From assembly GCA_031362985.1 (NCBI GenBank), contig JANLTO010000094.1, positions 1 through 12,602 of the forward strand: a stretch of DNA of 12,602 nt, given 5' to 3'. Under the pieces are notes generated by a model. It made no database searches and was not told where the DNA came from. It saw only the letters and a list, made by a program, of their open reading frames with translations. Below, one piece after another: positions 1 to 6,467 of this stretch. The stretch comes from SHZL01 sp031362985. Its GTDB lineage: Bacteria > Pseudomonadota > Gammaproteobacteria > Xanthomonadales > SZUA-36. The position numbers were made by a program, and so were the translations under genes. Position 1 is the stretch's first letter, and every line of letters starts with the position of its first letter.

Positions 1-2514
1 CGTACTTTGCAGCCAGTGATCGACAGTGATCATGGCGCGCTTGATGATGTCTGCAGCAGTTCCCTGCATGGGCGCGTTGATGGCAGCCCGTTCCTCACCC
101 TGACGGCGTTGCATGTTGCTGGCGTTGATGTCCGGCAGGTACAGCCGCCGGCCAAAAAGGGTTTCGACGTAACCTTGCTCGCGCGCCAAAGCCCGCGTTT
201 TTTCCATGAAGTGTTGCACGCCGGGGTAGCGCAGGAAATACGTGTCCATGTATTTTTGTGCGTCTGCGCGTACGATGCTGAGCTGGCGCGCGAGGCCGAA
301 TGCCGACATGCCATACATCAGGCCAAAGTTTATTGCCTTCGCCGCGCGCCGCTGATCGCCGCTCACGGCGCCATAGTCCGTGCCAAAGACCTCTGCGGCG
401 GTCGCCTGGTGCACATCGACTCCTTCACGAAAGGCCTTGAGCAATCCTTCGTCACCGGACAGGTGAGCCATGATGCGCAATTCGATTTGCGAGTAGTCAC
501 AGGCCATGATCAACCAGCCCGGAGGTGCGATAAACGCCTGACGGATGCGCCGGCCCTGGGGGGTGCGAATGGGGATGTTTTGCAGGTTCGGGTCGGTGGA
601 GGACAATCTGCCCGTAGCAGCCACTGCCTGGTGATAGGACGTGTGTACCCGCCCGGTGCGCGGGTTGATCTGTTCCGGCAAGCGGTCGGTGTAGGTGGAC
701 TTCAATTTTGACAGGGATCGGTACTCCAGTATCAGGCGCGGAAGTTCGTGATCCTCCGCCAGTTCCTGCAAGACATCTTCAGCGGTAGAGGGCTGACCCT
801 TGGGTGTCTTGCGCGTCACCGGCAGGCCCTGCTTTTCATACAGGATCTGCTGCAACTGCATGGGTGAGCCGAGGTTGAACGTCTGTCCGGCCGCTTTGTA
901 CGCATCCTGCTCGAGTTGATGAATCTGCTTGCTCAACTCGGCGCTCTGCCGGCCCAGCACTGCACCGTCGATCAATACCCCGCGTTGCTCCATGCGTGCC
1001 AGTACCGGAACCAGCGGAATTTCAATATCCGTCAATACGCCTGCCAGTGCAGGCTCCTGTTGCAAGCGCGGCCACAGGTGTTCGTGCAGGCGCAAGGTAA
1101 TATCCGCATCTTCGGCTGCATAGTGTCCGGCCGTTTCGATGGGGACTTCGCTGAACAGGATCTGTTTGCTGCCCTTTCCGGCAATGTCCTCGAAATGCAC
1201 GGTTTTGTAGCTCAGATATTTGAGGGCGAGGGAGTCCATGTCGTGGCGACTGCCGGTGCTGTTGAATACGTACGATTCCAACATGGTGTCGTAAGCGACA
1301 CCCTGCATTTTAACCCCATAGTTTGACAGCACGTTCATGTCGTACTTGATGTGTTGGCCGACCTTGGGCAGCGCGGCATCCTCCAGCAAGGGCTTGAGTT
1401 TCTCGATTACGAGGGCGCGGTCAAGTTGTTGCGGCGTGCCCGGATAGGTGTGTGCAACAGGAATGTAAAAGGCCGTTCCAGCTTGCACTGAGAAACTCAA
1501 ACCCACCAGTTCGGCTTGCATGGAATCAAGGCTGGTGGTTTCGGTGTCAACCGCAATCAGCCTGGCCTGGCGCAGCAGTTCGATCAGATGTTCCAGGTCC
1601 GGCAGTGAAAAAACCGTTTGATAGTTTGCTTGCGAGGGTTCTTCATGTGCTTTGTTCTTCGCGTCCATCTCTTTCAGCCAACTGCTGAACTCGTAGCGCT
1701 TCAGAGCTTCCAGCAAAGCCGGCTGATCGGTGGGCTGACGCACCAGGGCAGGGAGTGAAGTGTCGAGGCTGACTTCGCGGCGAATCGTTGCGAGGTTTCG
1801 CGACAAGGGCAAGATAGCGAGCGCAGCGCGCAGGTTTTCGCCGACTTTGCCACCTACTTCGCCGGCACGTTGCATCAACTGGTCCAAGGATCCAAAGTCT
1901 TCCAGCCACTTTGCGGCAGTTTTGGGTCCGCATTTGTCCACACCGGGTATGTTGTCCGACGTGTCCCCGGTCAGTGCCAGGAAGTCGATGAACTGCTCCG
2001 GGTGGACTCCAAATTTTTCCTTTACCCCGGCACGGTCAAGGCGGGTGTCCGTCATGGTGTTGACCAGCGTGGTGTGATCACTCACTAGTTGGGCCAGATC
2101 TTTATCCCCGGTGGAGATGATGCACGACATGCCTTGCTCTTCGGCCATGCGCGCAAGGGTGCCGATAACGTCATCGGCTTCCACGCCTGGCACCTGCAGG
2201 ATGGGCAGGCCCAGCACCCGCGTGAAATCCAGGATGGCTTCAACCTGGCCTGCAAGTTCCGCTGGCATGGGTGGGCGGTTGGCTTTGTACTCGGGGTAGA
2301 GTTCATGCCGAAAGTTTGGTCCGCGGGCGTCAAAAACAATCGCGATGTGGGACGGGTCGTCTTCGCTCAGAATGCGGCGCAGCATGTTCGCAACACCCAG
2401 TAGCGCGCCGGTTGGTTCGCCGCGGCTGTTGGTCAGGTTGGGCAACGCGTGAAACGCCCGGTACAGGTAGGACGAACCGTCAACCAGGTACAAAGTATCT
2501 TTTTTTACCATCAT
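1..2514 (-). CDS. polA: DNA polymerase I (PolA), partial at the C-terminus
   Basis: PolA fills repair and Okazaki-fragment gaps and removes RNA primers in the cytoplasm. I translated the minus strand: the frame is open from 2514 to the left edge, 838 codons. The N-terminal 5'-nuclease domain (about residues 1-290) has its acidic motifs: VDGSSYLYRA, DARGPNFR, GVEADDVIG, STGDKDLA and LTGDTSDNIPG. The 3'-5' proofreading domain looks active: DTET (D323, E325), HIKYD, and YAAEDAD (Y465, D469). In the polymerase domain, motif A is DYSQIELRI (D673) and motif B is KAINFGLMYG (K726, F730). Numbering runs a constant 32 below E. coli (928 residues), so full length is probably near 896. Motif C (VHDE) should lie about 12 codons past the edge. 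Two ATGs stand in tandem (2514 and 2511) with no clear Shine-Dalgarno, so either could be the start. The gene is divergent from the DUF2782 gene. Confidence 0.97.
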   Translation of the reverse strand, partial: MMVKKDTLYLVDGSSYLYRAFHALPNLTNSRGEPTGALLGVANMLRRILSEDDPSHIAIVFDARGPNFRHELYPEYKANRPPMPAELAGQVEAILDFTRVLGLPILQVPGVEADDVIGTLARMAEEQGMSCIISTGDKDLAQLVSDHTTLVNTMTDTRLDRAGVKEKFGVHPEQFIDFLALTGDTSDNIPGVDKCGPKTAAKWLEDFGSLDQLMQRAGEVGGKVGENLRAALAILPLSRNLATIRREVSLDTSLPALVRQPTDQPALLEALKRYEFSSWLKEMDAKNKAHEEPSQANYQTVFSLPDLEHLIELLRQARLIAVDTETTSLDSMQAELVGLSFSVQAGTAFYIPVAHTYPGTPQQLDRALVIEKLKPLLEDAALPKVGQHIKYDMNVLSNYGVKMQGVAYDTMLESYVFNSTGSRHDMDSLALKYLSYKTVHFEDIAGKGSKQILFSEVPIETAGHYAAEDADITLRLHEHLWPRLQQEPALAGVLTDIEIPLVPVLARMEQRGVLIDGAVLGRQSAELSKQIHQLEQDAYKAAGQTFNLGSPMQLQQILYEKQGLPVTRKTPKGQPSTAEDVLQELAEDHELPRLILEYRSLSKLKSTYTDRLPEQINPRTGRVHTSYHQAVAATGRLSSTDPNLQNIPIRTPQGRRIRQAFIAPPGWLIMACDYSQIELRIMAHLSGDEGLLKAFREGVDVHQATAAEVFGTDYGAVSGDQRRAAKAINFGLMYGMSAFGLARQLSIVRADAQKYMDTYFLRYPGVQHFMEKTRALAREQGYVETLFGRRLYLPDINASNMQRRQGEERAAINAPMQGTAADIIKRAMITVDHWLQST

Positions 2515-2528
2515 CAGCTTGTGATCAA

Positions 2529-2555
2529 TTGAATTCGATTCAGGTCTGGTATCAT
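2529..2555 (+). promoter_or_regulatory. Candidate sigma70-type promoter for the DUF2782 gene
   Basis: The 113-base spacer between polA and the DUF2782 gene (2515-2627) holds TATCAT at 2550-2555, one mismatch from TATAAT. It is directly preceded by TGG, giving an extended -10 element. TTGAAT at 2529-2534 is a possible -35, but the 15-base spacing is short. Transcription would start near 2562 and leave a leader of about 65 bases. I see no comparably good promoter for polA on the other strand. Found by eye only. Confidence 0.4.
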
Positions 2556-2627
2556 GAAACCACCAGTTCCATCGGGGCAGAAGGTGCGAGTTGTTGGCCC
2601 AGTTTAACCCAGCAGGAGGGGAATAAA

Positions 2628-3032
2628 ATGTTCCTTCGAGAAATGCTCATGTTGCACACTGGCGTGGTGCTGCCCTGTTTGTGCGCAAGCTTGTTGGGAT
2701 TGTCGCTGCCCGTTCTTGCCCAGGACGATCTTGCCCAGAACGATCTCGAGGCTCCGCCCCCAATCCCCCCGATTGATGCCAAAGAGCGGCCCCTGCCTCC
2801 CAAGGTAGAGGGTGAAGAAGTTGAACCCTCAGTTACCATCCGGCAGGAAGAAGATAAAACAATCGAGGAATACCGGTACAACGGCCAGATTTATATGGTC
2901 AAGGTCACACCCAAAGTCGGCCTGCCTTACTACCTCATCGATGCCAATGGTGATGGCATTCTCGAGGCAACCCCTGACAAGGGCCTGTCGCCGGTTAATC
3001 CCGTCCATTGGAAAGTGAAGGAGTGGGACTGA
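2628..3032 (+). CDS. DUF2782 family small exported protein
   Basis: A 134-residue protein of unknown function that matches my knowledge of the DUF2782 family, which lies next to polA in Pseudomonas. Residues 1 to about 31 form a signal peptide: a charged start (MFLREM), a hydrophobic core rich in Leu and Cys, then LPVLAQ. The product is therefore probably periplasmic, or a lipoprotein if one of the cysteines is used, though no good lipobox is visible. The mature part opens with a Pro-rich acidic stretch (EAPPPIPPIDA) and ends in a compact domain with TIEEYRYNGQIYMVKV, then GLPYYLIDANGDG and a C-terminal HWKVKEWD. The start at 2628 is fixed by a strong AGGAGG (2614-2619) eight bases upstream, although the frame is open further upstream. 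It is transcribed alone, divergent from polA and convergent with aroE. Function is unknown. Confidence 0.85.
   Translation: MFLREMLMLHTGVVLPCLCASLLGLSLPVLAQDDLAQNDLEAPPPIPPIDAKERPLPPKVEGEEVEPSVTIRQEEDKTIEEYRYNGQIYMVKVTPKVGLPYYLIDANGDGILEATPDKGLSPVNPVHWKVKEWD
2715..2744 (+). repeat. Tandem 15-base repeat in the DUF2782 gene
   Basis: Two adjacent copies of CTTGCCCAGGACGAT differ at one base (G to A in the second copy). They encode LAQDD followed by LAQND, at the expected signal-peptidase cleavage site. The repeat keeps the reading frame and is probably a recent slippage duplication. Confidence 0.85.
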
Positions 3033-3050
3033 AAAGCCCGCCTCAGTCCC
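3025..3050. terminator. Hairpin between converging DUF2782 and aroE genes
   Basis: GGGACTGA (3025-3032, including the DUF2782 stop codon) pairs perfectly with TCAGTCCC (3043-3050) across a 10-base loop. It lies just where the two converging genes end, so it could stop transcription from either side. There is no T-tract on either strand, so an intrinsic terminator is not assured. Confidence 0.35.
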
Positions 3051-3061
3051 CCGCCTCAGTC
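3037..3061. repeat. Direct 12-base repeat at the convergent gene ends
   Basis: CCCGCCTCAGTC occurs at 3037-3048 and again at 3050-3061, one base apart. The second copy contains the aroE stop codon (3058-3056, minus strand). Both copies carry the TCAGT that can pair with ACTGA at the end of the DUF2782 gene, so two alternative hairpins are possible. It looks like a local duplication. Confidence 0.8.
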
Positions 3062-3889
3062 AATTATCGCCAGGCGCAATTGCTCTAGTACCACCTGGGT
3101 TTCCGGCTGGCTGCCGGTCCACAAGGCGAAGGCAATAGCCGCCTGTTCCACCAACATTCCGAGACCATCCTGATAATCGATACCCCGGCTGGCACAGTGC
3201 TCGCGCAAAGGGTGTGCGGCACGCCCATAGTTGAGGTCGTAACAGCTGCCGCCGCTGTCGAACAGGGATGCCGGCAGATCGGGAACCTGGCCGCTATGCC
3301 CGAGAGGCGTTGCATTGATGACAAGGTCAAACCCGCCCTCCCCGGCAAGGGCGTCCGCGGCGCAGGCGGACACGTTGCCCAACGGGCCGAACCGTTGTGC
3401 CAGTTCCATGGCACGCCCGGGGTCACGGTTTGAAATGACGATGGCTGCCGGTTGCTGGTCCAGTAAATCACCGAGAATTCCCGCAACGGCTCCTCCGGCT
3501 CCTGCAATGAGGATGCGGCCGCCGGGCAGAGGCCGGCCATGCATGCGGGGCCGGCAGCGAGCCAGGTCGCGCACCAGGCCGCGGCCATCCGTGTTGTCGG
3601 CCAGCCAGTCATGCCGGCCACGAAATAGCAGTGTATTCGCCGCCTGGGCTCGTTCGGCTGCAGCACTGCATTCTTGTGCCAGGGCGAACGCTTCATGCTT
3701 CAGTGGCAGCGTCACATTGCATCCGGCTCCGCCTGCAGCGGCCAGGGCAGCAGCACTGTGGCCGAGGTTTCCGGCTGCGGTTTCTATCGCCTGGTAATCA
3801 ATCGCGATGCCGCACTGCTGTCCAAATTGACGGTGTATTGCAGGTGACAGGGAATGCTTGACCGGCATGCCAAAAACGGCAAGCCGCAT
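3056..3889 (-). CDS. aroE: Shikimate dehydrogenase AroE
   Basis: Reduces 3-dehydroshikimate to shikimate with NADPH in the cytoplasmic route to chorismate and aromatic amino acids. The protein is 277 residues (E. coli AroE is 272). Substrate-site residues are in place: S13 and S15 in HSLSP, catalytic K64 in VTLPLKHEA, N85 in AANT, and D101 in DNTDG. The Rossmann part has GAGGA (130-134) and the cofactor loop NRDPGRA (154-160). The C-terminus carries DGLGMLVEQAA. The loop has Asp where E. coli AroE has Thr (NRT), which may affect preference for NADPH. I start at 3889, where TGATG joins the hemB stop to the aroE ATG and the protein begins MRLAVFG, aligned with E. coli. An ATG at 3910 would add seven residues and seems less likely. 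It is the last gene of the engB-hemB-aroE operon. Confidence 0.96.
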   Translation of the reverse strand: MRLAVFGMPVKHSLSPAIHRQFGQQCGIAIDYQAIETAAGNLGHSAAALAAAGGAGCNVTLPLKHEAFALAQECSAAAERAQAANTLLFRGRHDWLADNTDGRGLVRDLARCRPRMHGRPLPGGRILIAGAGGAVAGILGDLLDQQPAAIVISNRDPGRAMELAQRFGPLGNVSACAADALAGEGGFDLVINATPLGHSGQVPDLPASLFDSGGSCYDLNYGRAAHPLREHCASRGIDYQDGLGMLVEQAAIAFALWTGSQPETQVVLEQLRLAIID

Positions 3890-4884
3890 CAGTTCTTCTC
3901 GTTCAGCCATTGTGCGGCTGCTACGGCGTAGTAGGTCAGGATGGCGTCAGCACCCGCTCGGCGAATCGAGGTCAGCGATTCGAGAACGACGGTTCTCTCG
4001 TCCAGCCAATTGTTCATTGACGCCGCTTTGAGCATCGCGTATTCACCCGAGACCTGGTAGGCAAACGTGGGTGCCGTAAAGGCATCTTTAACCCGCCGGA
4101 TGATGTCGAGGTAGGGCATGGCCGGCTTGATCATTACCATGTCCGCACCTTCATCCAGGTCCAGGGCCACTTCGTGCAGGGCTTCATCGCTGTTGGCCGG
4201 GTCCATCTGGTAGGAGTATTTGTTGCCATTTCCCAAATTGCCGGCCGATCCAACGGCATCGCGGAACGGTCCATAAAAACTTGAGGCATACTTGGCGGAA
4301 TAGGCGAGGATTTTGGTATTGGGGAAGCCCTCGGTTTCCAGCGCCTGGCGAATGGCTCCGATACGGCCGTCCATCATGTCCGATGGAGCCACGATATCTG
4401 CGCCCGCTTCCGCATGCGACAAAGCCTGCTTGACCAGCACGTCGATGGTGGCGTCGTTCATGACGTAACCGGTGTCATCGATCAGACCGTCCTGCCCGTG
4501 CGTGGTGAATGGGTCCAGCGCAACATCGGTTATCACGCCCAGGCCCGGGATGTGATCTTTCAGGGCGGCAACTGCGCGCTGGGCCAGGCCTTCCGGGTTC
4601 CAGGCTTCCCGTGCGTCGGTGGATTTGAACTCACTGGGCACCACCGGAAACAGCGCTATGGCGGGAATGCCCAGCTGGTGAGCGTGTGTGGCTGCCGGCA
4701 ACAAGCGGTCAATGGTCATGCGCTCCACCCCCGGCATGGATGCTATAGCCTGCACGGCGTTATCACCCTCAAGGACAAATACCGGCCAGATCAGGTTCTC
4801 GGCACACAAACGGGTTTCGCGCATCAGACTGCGGGAAAACGGCTGGGTGCGCATGCGCCGCATGCGGGTTGCTGGGAAGCTCAT
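3889..4884 (-). CDS. hemB: Delta-aminolevulinic acid dehydratase HemB (porphobilinogen synthase)
   Basis: Condenses two 5-aminolevulinate molecules to porphobilinogen, the first step common to haem and other tetrapyrroles, in the cytoplasm. The protein is 331 residues, the usual length. The two active-site lysines are visible: K198 in AYSAKYASSFYGPF and the Schiff-base K253 in MVMIKPAMPYLD. The metal-site segment reads DPFTTHGQDG (124-133). It has no cysteines, unlike the zinc-type enzyme of E. coli, and resembles the magnesium-dependent Pseudomonas enzyme. The N-terminal arm RMRRMRTQPFSRSLMRET is typical of the octamer-forming family. AGGA about eight bases upstream supports the ATG at 4884. 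That ATG overlaps the engB stop as ATGA, and the hemB stop overlaps the aroE start, so translation is probably coupled along the operon. Confidence 0.97.
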   Translation of the reverse strand: MSFPATRMRRMRTQPFSRSLMRETRLCAENLIWPVFVLEGDNAVQAIASMPGVERMTIDRLLPAATHAHQLGIPAIALFPVVPSEFKSTDAREAWNPEGLAQRAVAALKDHIPGLGVITDVALDPFTTHGQDGLIDDTGYVMNDATIDVLVKQALSHAEAGADIVAPSDMMDGRIGAIRQALETEGFPNTKILAYSAKYASSFYGPFRDAVGSAGNLGNGNKYSYQMDPANSDEALHEVALDLDEGADMVMIKPAMPYLDIIRRVKDAFTAPTFAYQVSGEYAMLKAASMNNWLDERTVVLESLTSIRRAGADAILTYYAVAAAQWLNEKN

Positions 4885-5603
4885 GGTTTGGTTCCTGTGG
4901 TTTGGCCTGTGCCCTTGCTTTGAGTTCTGCCCTTGCTTTTTTTACCTGCAGTTGAAGTCTTGCCAGTGTCCAGGGTCCGCTCGGCGGCCGCAGCGTTGTC
5001 GAATTCATACCATTCATTCAAGCGGGAAATCAACTCGGGTTTTCCATCGCCCTTGGTGGAGGAAAAAGTCTGGACACTGGCGCTTGCCGGCAACGCAGCG
5101 GATACCTGCAGCAGGGTGGCCTGCGCGGGGCCGCGTTTGAGCTTGTCCGCCTTGGTCAGTACCACGTGGCAGGCCAGCAAGCGGTGATCACACCAGTTGA
5201 TCATCTGCACATCAAATGGCCGCAAGGGATGCCGGATGTCCATCAGCAGCACGACCCCGCGAAGCGATTCACGGGACTCGAAATAACGTTGCAGCACCGT
5301 CTTCCAGTGCGCGCGCAGCCTCGCCGGGACCTTGGCGTAGCCATAGCCAGGGAGGTCGGCAATGCGGCGGCCGGGCTGGATGCCAAAGATTACGATTTGC
5401 TGGGTCCGCCCCGGGGTCTTGCTGGTTCGTGCCAGTCCTTTTTGTTCCGTCAGCGCGTTGATGGCGCTGGATTTTCCCGAGTTCGAGCGTCCTGCAAAGG
5501 CCACTTCTATGCCTTCGTCGGCGGGTAATTGCGCCAGCCGATGTGCGTTGATCACATATTCCGCTGAGCGGTAGGGATTGTGTTGTTGTGACTTGCCACT
5601 CAT
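4881..5603 (-). CDS. engB: Ribosome biogenesis GTP-binding protein EngB (YihA/YsxC)
   Basis: A TrmE-Era-type GTPase needed for assembly of the large ribosomal subunit. The G motifs are complete: G1 GRSNSGKSS (38-46), G2 around KTPGRTQ (62-68), G3 DLPGYG (83-88), G4 TKAD (150-153), G5 FSSTKGDG (180-187). The product is 240 residues against about 210 in E. coli. The extra length is a basic low-complexity tail rich in Lys, Gly and Thr (about 204-240). The start at 5603 has AAGG about eight bases upstream. This is the first gene of the engB-hemB-aroE operon and lies divergent to cytochrome c4. Its stop overlaps the hemB ATG by four bases (ATGA). Confidence 0.96.
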   Translation of the reverse strand: MSGKSQQHNPYRSAEYVINAHRLAQLPADEGIEVAFAGRSNSGKSSAINALTEQKGLARTSKTPGRTQQIVIFGIQPGRRIADLPGYGYAKVPARLRAHWKTVLQRYFESRESLRGVVLLMDIRHPLRPFDVQMINWCDHRLLACHVVLTKADKLKRGPAQATLLQVSAALPASASVQTFSSTKGDGKPELISRLNEWYEFDNAAAAERTLDTGKTSTAGKKSKGRTQSKGTGQTTGTKP

Positions 5604-5671
5604 TGCAATCGCCTTGGGGGAGCCTCTGATAAGCTGGAACGTTGCGGGCGAAACCGCGATAATGCCGGATC

Positions 5672-5680
5672 ATTCTAGCA
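5672..5680 (-). promoter_or_regulatory. engB: Candidate extended -10 promoter for the engB operon
   Basis: On the minus strand the 136-base spacer between engB and the cytochrome gene (5604-5739) reads TGC-TAGAAT. This is an extended -10 element whose hexamer has one mismatch from TATAAT. It would start transcription near 5665, about 60 bases before the engB ATG. No good -35 is visible, which fits an extended -10 promoter. On the plus strand I see only GATAAT without a partner, so no promoter for cytochrome c4 is called. Confidence 0.35.
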
Positions 5681-5739
5681 GCCTTGGTCCAGACCGGCTG
5701 CCGACTTGAAGGAATTGAGCTACTTTCCAGGAGAACCGC

Positions 5740-6366
5740 ATGACGTTTTGCTTTCGGCTGGCCGCCTGTTTATTGGCCATAATCTGCCAGCAGGCAATGG
5801 CTGAAGGTGATGCCGTAGCCGGCCAGGCCAAGACTGCTATCTGTGCCGCCTGCCATGGAGCGGATGGCAACAGCATGGTGCCGCAATGGCCAAAACTGGC
5901 CGGACAGCACCCGGACTACCTGGTGCGGCAGATCACCCTTATCAAGGCGGGCGCCCGGCCAGTTCCCGAAATGGCGGGAATCGTGGCCACGCTCAGCGAT
6001 CAGGATATTGCCGATATTGCGGCTTGGTTTGCATCGCAGCAAATGTCCTCCGGGGTTGCCAAAGAGGGGGATGTATTCGCCGGCCAGCACTTGTGGCGCG
6101 CGGGTAATGCAGTATCCGGAGTACCGGCTTGCATGGCATGTCATGGACCGGCAGGAGAGGGCAACCCCCTGGCTGGCTACCCGGCGCTTGCGGGCCAGCA
6201 GGAAGTTTACGTTACCAGTATGCTGAACCGATTCAGAGCCGGCGAAAACTGGGGGGACAAAGATGCTCCCAGCAATGTAATGGATGGAGTGGCGGCAGAA
6301 TTGACAGATGATGATATCAAAGCACTTGCCAGTTACATTCAGGGCTTGTACCTGGTGGAAGACTGA
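5740..6366 (+). CDS. cc4: Dihaem cytochrome c4
   Basis: A periplasmic two-haem cytochrome c that passes electrons towards terminal oxidases. The protein is 208 residues. Residues 1-21 form a Sec signal peptide ending QAMA before EGDAV. It has two homologous haem domains: CAACH (35-39) with probable axial Met M78 in VPEMAG, and CMACH (131-135) with probable axial Met M181 in SNVMDG. The recurring PxLAGQ pattern (PKLAGQ, PALAGQ) after each haem site is typical of the family. AGGAG at 5729-5733, six bases ahead, supports the ATG at 5740. The gene is divergent from the engB-hemB-aroE operon and is followed 101 bases later by dsbA, as I recall in Pseudomonas. The haem product of the HemB pathway is its cofactor; shared control is inference. 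Confidence 0.95.
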   Translation: MTFCFRLAACLLAIICQQAMAEGDAVAGQAKTAICAACHGADGNSMVPQWPKLAGQHPDYLVRQITLIKAGARPVPEMAGIVATLSDQDIADIAAWFASQQMSSGVAKEGDVFAGQHLWRAGNAVSGVPACMACHGPAGEGNPLAGYPALAGQQEVYVTSMLNRFRAGENWGDKDAPSNVMDGVAAELTDDDIKALASYIQGLYLVED

Positions 6367-6414
6367 ACTCACCCCGGAATCCGCGGTCTGTGAGGTTCGT
6401 GGTGGGCGTCCCCA

Positions 6415-6448
6415 AAGAATACCCCCGAAGAATACTTCGGGAAGAATA
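6415..6448 (+). repeat. Triple AAGAATA repeat with a short hairpin ahead of dsbA
   Basis: AAGAATA occurs at 6415-6421, 6428-6434 and 6442-6448, with steps of 13 and 14 bases. Inside, CCCGAAG (6424-6430) pairs perfectly with CTTCGGG (6435-6441) over an AATA loop that lies in the middle copy. The stem ends 26 bases before the dsbA ATG. It could be a weak terminator after the cytochrome gene, a leader structure in dsbA mRNA, or an operator. No T-tract follows. Confidence 0.5.
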
Positions 6449-6467
6449 ACCGCTTGGAGTTGTGTTT

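Noticed and set aside
7..711. Long plus-strand open frame of 234 codons
   Set aside because: It is antisense to the polymerase domain of polA, whose motifs are all intact; the product has no family features.
916..1326. Plus-strand open frame of 136 codons
   Set aside because: It is antisense to the proofreading and early polymerase region of polA, with no recognisable domain or ribosome binding site.
2271..2627. Upstream extension of the DUF2782 frame
   Set aside because: The open frame runs back into polA on the opposite strand. The strong Shine-Dalgarno and signal peptide place the true start at 2628.
2515..2627. Possible Spot 42 or ErsA-like small RNA beside polA
   Set aside because: Those RNAs lie at the polA-engB junction in other genomes. 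Here the polA 3' end is outside the window, and this spacer is upstream of polA with no terminator-like hairpin.
5770..6372. Minus-strand open frame of 200 codons
   Set aside because: It lies opposite cytochrome c4, which has both haem motifs and a signal peptide; the antisense product has no such features.
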